Assembly (NCBI RefSeq): GCF_030272615.1
Contig: NC_081410.1
Coordinates: forward strand, 287,557,957-287,621,956
Length of the DNA: 64,000 bases
Reading direction: 5' to 3'
From: Cryptomeria japonica
Lineage: Eukaryota > Streptophyta > Pinopsida > Cupressales > Cupressaceae
The position numbers and the translations under genes were made by a program. Below, piece after piece: positions 1 to 9,897 of the stretch (positions within the stretch are counted from its first letter, which is position 1; every line of letters begins with the position of its first letter). Below the pieces are notes generated by a model. It did no database searches, had not been told where the DNA came from, and saw nothing but the letters and a program-made list of their open reading frames with translations.

Positions 1-855
1 TGAACCACAATAACCTTGTGCAAGTTCCAAGAAAGGAATGCAAGTCCCTAGGCAAGGTAAAACATTTTCAGATTGAAGGATACATTGAACCTGGTCAAGA
101 TTGAAGATCCGATGGCTAAGATTGATCATGGGAAATGTGATCAAGGAGATTAAGCGGTTAGCAATTGTTTATAAATAAGGAATTGTTGATAAAAAATGTA
201 TGCGGGCAAGTGTAAGCACAGGGATGCTACATAGTGATTACCGAGCACAGAAGCTTGAAGACCTGCTTGAATAATACAGTAGGGAGCCCAACAGAGGGAC
301 AAGATAAGTCCTATGACTAGATTGTTTTGAGCAAATAAGAATCCGCTTTAGCATTTTAGATGTGAAGTTGCAGATATATTTTATTACTATTATTTTGTAA
401 GTGCTAGAAAATCTCTTAACCGAGTGGACTTAACAGTCTTATTTGTAAACCCTGTAGCAATATAACATTCTAAATGAGTGTTTTAAATCCTTTGACAAGG
501 TCACTTCTAACAAAGTGAAGATCCTAACAGATCTGAGGGAAATCCCTTAACCGGGTCACATCTAGCAATGTGTTTGTAATCTTTAACAGGATTTGCTTTT
601 AACCGAGCAAACTCTAGAAGAGTATATTTCTTAGTGGGTCCGAAATCCCACAGTGGTTTTTCCCTATTTGGGTTTCCACATTAAATCTGGTGTTATATGT
701 GTTATGATGATTATGTGTTTATGAGTTTGCATGTTTAGCAGTTTTTGGTTATATTGCTGAAGTATCAGTTATCGAGATTGAATCTGTTGATTTTATGGAA
801 TATTAAGTTTTTATGATTCACCCCCCCTCTCATCTTGTTAGCTATTGACATTAGT
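1..855 (+). repeat. Truncated Copia-type LTR remnant
   Basis: The right end has the LTR layout seen elsewhere in the window: reiterated 'aaccgggt/aaccgag' and 'ctaacag' phrases at about 415-600, a 'cccacagtggtttttccctatttgggtttccac' type block near 648-680 and a 'gattcaccccccctctc' block near 817-833. No start and no primer-binding site are visible, so it is a remnant cut by the window edge and by decay. The exact right end is uncertain. Confidence 0.6.
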
Positions 856-1997
856 ACTTTACATTTAGTATTAGAACTTACACATTTACCATGTAAAACT
901 CTTTGAAATGATTTTATATTTCTCAAAATAATTCTTCCCTTTCATAATCAAGTGAAAATACTTCACCCATCTTTTCACCAATTAAGTTATTATTCCCACT
1001 CCATTTTGGCTTTATAAGATTTCCCTAAAATATTTAGACTTTCCATATAAAGTCATCCAACCCTAAGTGAAAACACTTTACTCATCGTCATTCTTTCGTT
1101 AGGGTAATTTATCGTAAAGATTTCACCTGTTTTTATATTTACTTAACTTGTCAAACTAATTAAAGATGATTCATTATCTTTTCCCTTTAAGTCTTGTAAA
1201 ATGTTGAAGCAAATACTTTGGGTAGAATAATTCTATCCTTCTCAAATATTTGAAAACTATTATCTCTTCCATCTTTAATATTTTTGTCCAACTTCAATTT
1301 AGAGGTTTTATCAAATTATTCTTTGATAATTTATTTTTACTGAAAACTAGTTTTGATAGAATGTCCATAACTTTTTCATTTCTTAATGAAATTAAGAATT
1401 TCAAAATGTTCTGGAAAGCTAGTGCGGAGGAGCAACTAATCAAGAAAACCATTTTGAAAAATTCATCTCTATTAATGAGTAGATTTGATCATAATATGAC
1501 AGGTTCCTATGTTATGTTTTAAAAAAAATTAAAAACCTTTCAAACCATTCCAACACATTTATTTTGTGCATACTGTGGAGATGTAGCATACTATGAGGTT
1601 ATAACCTATCATACTCTGTCTGTTTTACCTTTTAATGAAATAATTCATAAAAGATACATCTAACTGCATTTTTGCCTTTGTAAAATTAATTACTCTATTG
1701 GTGTAATAATACTTCAACTTAGCATATATCAATTCCTCTTCAATATGCAAATGGATAAACAATTACCTTTTAAATGTGAAAATGTTTTCTGAAAAGTTTT
1801 CAATAATTACCCTTGGTTGATTGTTCTCTCATATAATTTTATTTGTAACTTCACACCCAAGATCTTCACACTTTTACTTGGCTGCTATGTTTTTTTCACT
1901 TATCAAAATCTATTTATAAAAGTATATTCATCTTTCACTAATATATCTTCTTCATGAAATTTGGTCTTACACCTACTAATTGTATTTGCTCGGAGGT
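856..1997. other. AT-rich stretch without a recognisable gene
   Basis: Only short, low-complexity open frames occur here (for example a 90-codon frame at 1250-1522 with no recognisable motif). I see no splice-bounded coding pattern, RNA gene or element terminus. Confidence 0.5.
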
Positions 1998-3477
1998 TGT
2001 TGGAACCTTGGGGGCCCACCAATATTTTTGATTTTTGTTATGCAGATTAGCCTTGTTTTGCTGATAACACAATTGAGCAAACTCTCTCTTTGTGGGGTCC
2101 ACCACTTTGGCTCATATTAACCAACTTAATGGTTTTCATTTTACCATCACTTATATAGTTTATATTTAAGATCATTTCTTATAATGCTCCATAATGATTA
2201 ATTTAAATCATTTTTGATTGATTTAAATTTTGATTTCTCTTGAGCGTTATTCCTCTTCAAACATATAATAATGTGGCCATTTCAAATATTATTATTGGAG
2301 TTAGAATAACAAGCTATTATGGGTTTGCATAGATGAAAGTCGATCCCATTTTAAAACCATATGCTGGGCTCTACCCTTATTGGAGCTGCATTTATCCCCA
2401 CATATATTAAAAATTTGGTTTCAATAATATCAAATATATTGAATTATCAACTTTCATAAACAAGATGTCTTTCATTAATGAACTTGTAATAGTACTAACC
2501 TTATCTTATGATCAAATAAGCCATTTTTCTTGAGTTAACACTCCATACCTTGCTCAGACTTATATTTCTAAATAATTCATTTGAATAGGTGGCAAGAACA
2601 ATTCAGAGTAAATTTGTGGTCATGAACTGATTAAACATTATCAAATTGTGCACTCTGATATTTTGTAAAAAGTGTCCAACCATGCTTTTTGCATCCAGAA
2701 TCAATGTTGAAAACTATCCAAATCATACGATGATGTCATGAAAGTTGGCAATCATGTAGACATTTAACCAGAGATTGCAATGCAAGTGACAACTCTGATA
2801 AATTCCTTCTAAGGTGAAAGATATTAATTTCAAAAGTAGGCTCCACAATCAGTTTTACCCTTATGCAAGTTCTAGATATGGATAAATTGTATTTGGTTTA
2901 AGCTCAAGAAAATTATCAAATGGATTGGTAGGGTTCCAGAACCTTGCACTGTGGTCTATTGTGATACAAACAATTATGTGGATCAATTGGTTCCATCTAA
3001 TTGTAATCCAAGTGTGAAATAATAATTTCAATAGAAAGCCACTTTGGTAGATTTTGCAATGCGTAAGTAATAAAATGAATAAATCAGAAATGGAATTGAC
3101 CTAGGAAAAATAGCAAATGAGGTCATAGGTCTCTAAAAATTAACATGGGAATTTATTTTTAGATAGAAAATTGAGTGGAACAATTAGATTAGAATTATTA
3201 CTTACAGCGACCAAGTTATTAACTTTCAAAAGTGGCTACTTGGAATAGTTTTGTGACTTGGACTAGTATGCACCTAAATTTCGCTATTTGACAGAGGTAT
3301 CAAATTTGATTATGGGAAGCTCAATATGGATGATCATACTTATTTATGGGTGTTAAAAATAATTGCAAGGCCAAATTGCCCATCAGGATCAGGATTCATG
3401 GGTGCATTTTTTGGGGTGTTCACTAAATTATCTCATTTAGGAGACCCTAAATTTTGCTAAAATTTAGGGTTCCAACA
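1998..3477. mobile_element. Candidate 1.48-kb unit with 10-bp terminal inverted repeats
   Basis: The left end reads TGTTGGAACC and the right end is its exact reverse complement GGTTCCAACA. This fits either a solo LTR (TG...CA ends) or a short inverted-repeat transposon. Flanking 5-bp sequences (gaggt and ctatg) do not match, so no target duplication supports it. No long reading frame lies inside. Confidence 0.4.
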
Positions 3478-3516
3478 CTATGCATGCTCTAATTCTTTGT
3501 CAAAGGCTATATTTTA

Positions 3517-4892
3517 TGTTGGCATTTGCATGAAGATTGCATTTATGAAATATTATGTTGTCATTGATGTCAATTGTAACTGGTAATGATGTTGTAATAA
3601 TGTTGTTTTGCAACCGGTAAGTGATCTTGTGAAGGAAAACTGATATTACTTGAGAAGAAGTGAGATCAACTAGTAACCCTACCTGTTGATGTGCTAAACC
3701 CTAACCAATGGAGCTTGGTGAATCGATTGTATTGGTTTATGATCAAATGATAAGTGGTAATGATTATGTCATGAATGCATGTTATATTTGAAGAGTTTCA
3801 AATGGTTTTTGGCATGTAGAGATAACGAATTTATCTTGATAATGAGCGAGTACATTGCATGTAATGGAAATCATGTGATGAGTTACAAGGATCGATGAAG
3901 TGGTGATCAAGGAGTGGTAGAGGTTGTCTTGAATCGTGTGCAATGATTTCTATGTAATCCAATAGTCATACTTGAACCGATTTGGTTGTAATCTCTATGA
4001 GATCTTAGGGTTGTGATGTGTTATCAACATATTGTTTTGCTTATAAGTTTGATGAGTTGTTTTGTTATAGTGTTGGCAATTTTGGTTGAATGTAAGAGTG
4101 ATTGGTTGTTGAACTAGGAGATGTATTTGCAGTATGTGTAAAGGTAGATAGGAGCATGAAAAGGATTTGATCAAGCAGAGTGTGTTATTGACCAAATTCA
4201 TAAACCCCTGTTGTTCTCTAACAATTACAACAATCAAATCCCTTAACCGGGTAAGCTCTAACAAGCTTGGTGTTATCTAAATCCTCTAACCAGGTGATCC
4301 ATTAGATAAGATTTCAAACCCTCTAACGAGGTTACTCCTAACACGGTATTGCTTCTAATAGGGTATTATAGTCAATCCCTTAACCGGGTGGTCCCTAACA
4401 GGATCTGTTCTTAACAAGACTTATTGTAAAACTTTAACAGGCTTGGCTCCTAACAGGGCAAACTTTAAAAGAGTTCAAAATACTTGTGCGTACTCATCCC
4501 CATCGTGGTTTTTCCCATTTGGGTTTCCACTTCAAAATCATTGTGCAAGTGGTGAATGGTTTTGTGGTTATGTTTGCTATGGTTAATTTGCTTAATTGCT
4601 AAATACACTTAGATATGATATGATGACCGACAACAATCTGAAATGTGCTTTTACTTTTGTCAGTAAAGTATTTGGATGTTTTGGTTAAAAGGTTTTGAGA
4701 GTTTCAGAGTTGTTTTATAGTTATGACGGCCAACTAGTGTATTTGACAGTGATATTGCAATTTGTTAGTTCAGTGTTGAACTAGTCAGTTCTGAGTTTGA
4801 TTGAGAGGTTGTTTTTTTGTTTGGTGAAAAGTTTAGTTAGTTTTCTATCTATTGATTCACCCCCCCTCTCAGTAGTTGTTCGGATCCTTATT
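3517..4892 (+). repeat. Solo LTR (Copia/Sirevirus-like)
   Basis: It starts TGTTGGCATTTGC like the other LTRs in the window. It contains five imperfect 'aaccgggt ... cctaacag' units (4238-4460), the 'tggtttttcccatttgggtttccac' block near 4505-4530 and the 'gattcaccccccctctcag' block at 4855-4874. No primer site or internal region follows and no clear 5-bp duplication is seen, so it is a solo LTR or remnant with an uncertain right end. Confidence 0.55.
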
Positions 4893-5048
4893 GATTCATC
4901 ATACCATCATTTTATTCTTTTACTTTCCCTCTTATTTATCTCATGGCCTATAACTTAAGGTTGTAGAGCCTTTTAAAATCTTTCATGCAAGGGGTCAAGA
5001 GCAGTCAATAAGCTCTTCTTATATTATCTTTTATATTTGTTTTTTTAT

Positions 5049-5300
5049 AGATTAGTATATTTTTATTAAGATGTAATACATTAAAATCTTAATAAAATTA
5101 CACTAATATATATAAAATAAATGTAAAGATATTTTTATATTTTTTTATATATTTCTATTAAAAGATTAATTCCAATAAAATCTTTAATAGAAATATATCA
5201 AATTATAAAAAAGATAAAGGAGATGAGTAAAATAAATAGTTTATTTTAAATACTTGAAATAGAATAAATGGTTCTATTTAAGGTATTAAAATAAAGTATT
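5049..5300. repeat. Three consecutive AT-rich hairpins
   Basis: Hairpin 1 pairs 5051-5072 with 5086-5107 (20 of 22 positions). Hairpin 2 pairs about 5147-5167 with 5179-5198 (one bulged base). Hairpin 3 pairs 5240-5264 with 5272-5295 (most positions, 7-nt loop). Each pair has a different sequence, so they are separate fold-backs rather than copies of one unit. They could be a MITE cluster or eroded inverted repeat. Confidence 0.6.
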
Positions 5301-7191
5301 TTAAGAAGGAAAAGAAAAAGCAAAGTTAATATTCCCTTTCATGCATTTTTAGAGGGGTGATTTTTTCTATTCAGGGGATATATTTGGTGTCAGATTTTAT
5401 GCAGATTTTTCAATGAAGTAGGTACTTTTATTTTCTACCTATATTTGGTTGTGTACAACATGTCATTTTTATAGAGGTGGAAGTGCTTTTTGGAGGGCTA
5501 TTTTTGGCAGTTTAGAGCAGTCAGAGTCACACATGTCATGCAGATTTTTTAGAAGTGGGGTTCTTTTAGGGAAGATATTTTTGATGATGTGGAAATACTA
5601 TATATGGTAGTGGGAGCTCTTTTTCATACAATATCAGTGGAAGACTTATTTTGAGCATTGGAGGCTATTTTTGGTAGGGTTTCGCATGAGTTTTTTAGGC
5701 TATTTTAGGCAAATTCGGCCAAGCCTTTTTCTCATGCATATTTTCATTTTTTAGGGGTTTTTGAAGGAGAATATTCTATATATTCTTTCTCCTCCTTTTT
5801 TCCATCTGGTTCTTTCTTTTTGCTTACACATACAACAAAAAGTATTGTATCTCGGCACTTAGCAGTTTTTCAGTTATTGTAATATAGTTATTATTTTCAT
5901 TCAGCTTTGTAATACAAAGTTATTTCCTTGTCAATATTTCTTTCTTTTCATTGTCAAGTGAGCATTTTGACAAAGTTATTATGAGTTTTACAATCCTTTT
6001 CTTTGTCATTCTTTTACTTTGCAAAAGTAGGATAATTTCATAGTGATTCAGGTTGTGAATTGTGTACACCTTGTTTTTCAACTCCTACATGAAGAAGTTG
6101 GATAGCTTCGAACCTTTTCACAATTTTTTTATGAATTGGGTGGTCTAATTGATTTGTGAAGTGTTTCATTTAGTATTGTAGCTGTTATAGTTTTAGTGTA
6201 GTAGTTTAAAGCTTCATAATTTTTGTGTATCACCTCCATTAGGATAGGTCTTTTCCTTACATGCAAGCTTTCTACCCTTTTCCCACAAGAAGTTAGTGTA
6301 GGAGATCCATCAAGATAGGAAGTTGACCTAGTCTCCAGAGATTCACCTTTAACTTGAGCAACCCACAAACTCAAAGGTGTTTCCATGTTTCACAGGATTG
6401 CTTGGTTTCACACTTAGCATCACGGGTGCAATCCTCTGTGACAACAGTCTCCAAATTATCATAGAATTCAGTAGCTACCAAAGCTTCCACCACCCAACAA
6501 ACCTCACCAATACTGACTTCCACTTCCAACCCCCATGCCAGAATAAGCGAGTAGACATCGATCCTTGTTCAATATCTATGCTTCATTTTGATGAATAACC
6601 TACCCACAATGAGATAGACAAACTGAGGGAGTTATTCATCCCAGAAATTAAACATCCCTTTGAATCTCCTTACTGTTAACTCCCCATGAAACAGGAACAT
6701 CTGCTTCTTCATTTACAATGTGAAATTTGCCTCCATAACTTCCACAACCACCACTTCCAACACCTTCAAAAATCACCACAAACATACCAACACTTTAGTA
6801 CACAACCACTCTGTCGTGATTCACATGCCAAATGCAGGGTAAAAATCTGAAATGACATGCATTTAAACCATCTCATACACTCAAAGAAAATACAATAAAT
6901 ATTTGACCTCATCACACCTCACCACCTTTCGAAAAAGTCATTTTTTTAATTTTTGGATGATGCTTGTTTGTTTGGGGAAATTTCCTTTCATAGTGAAGAT
7001 TTTTGGGGAAAACCTTTATAATTCTATTGTTTCAAAATATATTTATTTATCTTCTTTAATGGTATCCACAAATTATATTTCATTATATTAAATTTCTTGG
7101 CACATATAATTTTGCAACTTCTTGTTTATTAAATCCTCTTTTTGTCGTATCTTCATGTTTCTATATTGTGGTAGGGTTCATAATTTTGATC
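5301..7191. other. Unassigned stretch; LTR-like promoter signal and one anonymous open frame
   Basis: A TATA-like 'ctatatattc' lies at about 5775-5785 in front of a pyrimidine-rich run, as in LTR promoters, but no termini were found. On the minus strand 6129-6386 is open for 85 codons with no motif I recognise. The last 17 bases (7175-7191) read as the 5' piece of the exon that resumes at 19576, with an AG just before 7175. Nothing else can be supported. Confidence 0.35.
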
Positions 7192-7481
7192 TGTTAGGAT
7201 AATCAGTGAACAATTGAGAGGGGGGGTGAATCAGTTATTAATAGCTTATGTCAATTAATCACTTAATAACCTTTAACCAGATTAAGTACCGGTAAAGCAG
7301 ATATAGATACCAGTAAACAATACAACTTAACAATTAAACAGATAATCAATGCAAAACAACCATACCACATAACACCATGATTTGTATGTGGAAAACCCGA
7401 AAAGGGAAAAACCATGGTGGAAAGCCTACCCACAGTCAGATAATACTTTTGTAGAAAGTATGTGATACAATGAGGGGCCTA
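7192..7481 (-). repeat. Remnant of the 3' LTR of Copia-B
   Basis: Aligns with 18312-18600 (shared TGTTAGGATAA start, 'gagggggggtgaatc' tract, 'catgatttgta' and 'gatacaatgaggggcct'). It stops abruptly at 'gaggggcct', where RNase H-end codons begin. About 970 bp of LTR are missing. Confidence 0.85.
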
Positions 7482-7535
7482 GTCTCTCAAATACTCAAAT
7501 GATTCCTTAGACAGTGGTTTAGTGAATATATATGT
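7482..7535 (-). pseudogene. C-terminal tail of Copia-B RNase H, cut off by element A
   Basis: On the minus strand this reads through the conserved 'FTKPLS' end of Copia RNase H and a following 'FEYLRD' stretch, matching 57520-57575 in Copia-F. The rest of the domain lies beyond element A, from 14205 onward. The last five bases (7531-7535, tatgt) form the left target duplication of element A. Confidence 0.8.
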
Positions 7536-8365
7536 TGTTGGCATATGCACAATCCAATGAGACATTGTAGGTGATTGAAGGTTTTGTCATTGATGGCAAT
7601 CTTACAATCCTATGGCACTGGCAAGGCATTACACCGGCAAGATAGTTCACCCGCACTAGCAAGATCAGACTCTACACCAGCACTCAGACCACCGGCACTG
7701 GCTGAGAAAGGAAGCATACCGGCACTGAGGTTGACAAGATTTTTGTTATATTATATTTTGTTTATTATTGTAAAATCTTTTGTAAGCCAACTTGGCATCA
7801 TTGTAAAATGACTCTTATATAAGAGAGATCATTGTAGAACATTTGGAAGTAAGAAAGGAATATAGAAGATTGTATTTAGGCGAATTAAGGAAGACCTATT
7901 ATGCGAATTATAGGTTAAGGGTTTATGTAAGAAGCAAAGCAGAAACTGGTACTGGATCTAGCATTAAAGATGCTATTATAAAGCAGTACAAGATACTAGA
8001 TTTATATAATCCATCATTGTAAGTCAATGAGACTTCCCATTTTGTGTTTGAGCAGTGAGCTCTAGGCAGTTGGCCTTCTTGCATGTGCAGGCCCCTCTTG
8101 TAGCAGTAATATTCTCTTATTGGCCAGCAAGTGAATATTGTGGGTCACAAATCCCACTGAGGTTTTTCCCACACTGGTTTTCCTCGTTAAATCCTTGTGT
8201 CATGGTGTGCTTTTCATGTGGATGCTTTTAATTCTGTTTATTGCATTATTTCTTGCATACCAGTACACTATTATAATATGTTCTACATGTTTTAAGTTAA
8301 GAAATTCAATTCACCAGTTAGATATTGATTCACCCCCCCCCTTAGTATGTGTGGGAATCCTAACA
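7536..8365 (+). repeat. 5' LTR of element A
   Basis: 830 bp, TGTTGG...CTAACA. It contains the 'gagcagtgagctctaggcagt' motif at 8051-8070, a 'cccactgaggtttttcccacactggttttcctcg' type block near 8153-8187 and a 'gattcaccccccccttagt' block near the end. Confidence 0.9.
7816..7823 (+). promoter_or_regulatory. TATA box in the 5' LTR of element A
   Basis: TATATAAG about 280 bp into the LTR. The equivalent site is TATATAAAAG in element E (47261-47270 and 52998-53007) and is degraded to 'aatataag' in A's own 3' LTR (13633-13640). Its position and conservation suggest the U3 promoter; this is not experimentally shown. Confidence 0.6.
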
Positions 8366-8367
8366 AT

Positions 8368-8383
8368 TGGTATCAGAGCTTGG
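8368..8383 (+). other. Primer-binding site of element A (initiator-Met tRNA)
   Basis: TGGTATCAGAGCTTGG begins two bases after the 5' LTR. It is the standard Copia primer site complementary to the initiator methionine tRNA 3' end. Confidence 0.9.
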
Positions 8384-8436
8384 TCCTCTATTTTTAAAAG
8401 CCTAACAGCTTGAGGAAGATCTTGAAACCGGTAGAG

Positions 8437-9594
8437 ATGGAAAATCTGATGAAGCAACTTGAAGGAGCTCTCTCAGATTATGATACAGAAAAATTGAAAA
8501 ATATCAAACTAGAAGATGATCTAAAGGTAGCTCAGGATATCATTCAAGCACTTCAAGAGAATCTTACTATTACAAGAAATAAGAGAAGAACTTTGTGAAA
8601 AGATGCAAAATGAGAATGATGAAAAGGAATCACTTAATGATATGATAAACAAGCTAAAACAAGAGAACATGACAACAAAGAATGAGATGCAGGATATGAC
8701 TATGAGATTCTGTAAGGAAATTGAAGATAGGAAGAAGAATGAAGAAGAATTGACCAGAAGACTAAGTGATGCAGCAAATGAGAACACAAGACTTAGCTAT
8801 GAAAATGATTTGTTGAAGACAGATCTGATGCACACTCAGAATGACTCCAATGAACTCATGAGGCAGAAAGAAGTCTTAGAAAGAGAACTAGTTATTGCAA
8901 ATCAACATAACGAAAAATTCAAGAAAAGCTCAGAGGAACTTGGCAACTTGCTAAAGAATCAAAAACCTAAAGGTGACACTTCTGGAATTGGCTTTGAAGT
9001 TGGTGAAAGCTCCGGTACTGCAAACACATAGGATCATAGCAAACTGCTAAGGCAACCTAATGCTTATAAATTCAATGGAAAATGCTTTAACTGTAATAAG
9101 TACGGTCATAGAGAAAATGAATTTAGATCTAGAAATTATCAGAATATCAACACACCCACCAGTCAATGTTCAAAATGCAACAATGTTGGTCACAACTCTG
9201 AAAATTGCAGAATGAATGTGAGATGTTATGTTTGTGAAAGATTTGGACATTTATCTAATCAATGGAGAACACAAACCAGCATAGGTTATGGAAAGGCTAT
9301 TTAGAAAAATAATGTGACTTGTTATGCATGTAACAAGATTGGGCATATTGTAAAATTCTGTAGAAGTAAAGGATCACCAATAGACAACAAAGGTCCTAGT
9401 TTGAAAGGAAAATAAAAAGTTGAAGAGGTTAAGCAAGAATTCTCAAAGCAACAGATTAGAAAGTCAGACCTAAATATAGCTGGGAATACTCCTCCACCGG
9501 TAGAACCAATCATCACTTCACCAGCAGGATAGAGTACTGCTTCACCGACAGGACAAAGTAATGCTCCACCAGTAGGAAGCTCTTCATCAAATTG
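8437..9594 (+). pseudogene. Element A ORF1: coiled-coil plus zinc-knuckle (gag-like) protein, broken
   Basis: Starts ATG at 8437, 54 bp past the primer site. The first about 190 codons are charged and heptad-like (rich in E, K, N, L), a long coiled coil. From 9090 to 9370 four CCHC-type zinc knuckles follow, for example CFNC-x4-GH and CYAC-x4-GH-x4-C. Some lost a cysteine (FRS for CRS, WRT for CRT) compared with element E. A 2-bp deletion near 8589 shifts frame, and TAG stops occur at 9029 and 9303 and near 9526. A nucleocapsid role is inferred from the knuckles and the position after the primer site. A conventional Copia gag (UBN2) domain is not visible. Confidence 0.75.
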
Positions 9595-9897
9595 AAGAAA
9601 ATTTTCTTAAGGGTTTGGAAATCAATGAGACATACGCTATAATTCCCTCAGTTAATGGTGAGAAGTTGGAAATTACTTCTATACCGGTAGACAATGTTAA
9701 GTGACTACTTAACCGACATACATTAAATGTGGTAGTTAGCAGTTCGACACTGTAAATTAATGTTTTTGGTTCCATTTCACTTCATTGAGGATTCAAACAT
9801 TCAAAGAGCGCGAAATCTCCAGAGCTAAGGCTTTTCGAGCAAAGAGGTAAAGCACTTCAGAAATCAATCCATCAAAAGGCAAAAAAAGGTATTTATC

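Noticed and set aside
4238-4460. CRISPR-like spaced repeats
   Set aside because: Units are imperfect, with spacers that are not unique, and they lie inside a plant LTR.
6129-6599. Possible gene fragment on the minus strand
   Set aside because: The 85-codon stretch has no family resemblance, and upstream codons contain stops; kept only as an anonymous frame.
8330-8341. Poly-C runs in LTRs as sequencing errors
   Set aside because: The 'gattcacccccc' tract recurs at the same LTR position in every family here, so it is genuine although its length varies.
8521-8787. Minus-strand serine-rich open frame opposite element A ORF1
   Set aside because: It is the antisense shadow of the lysine/glutamate-rich coiled coil; the same shadow recurs in element E at 47997-48215.
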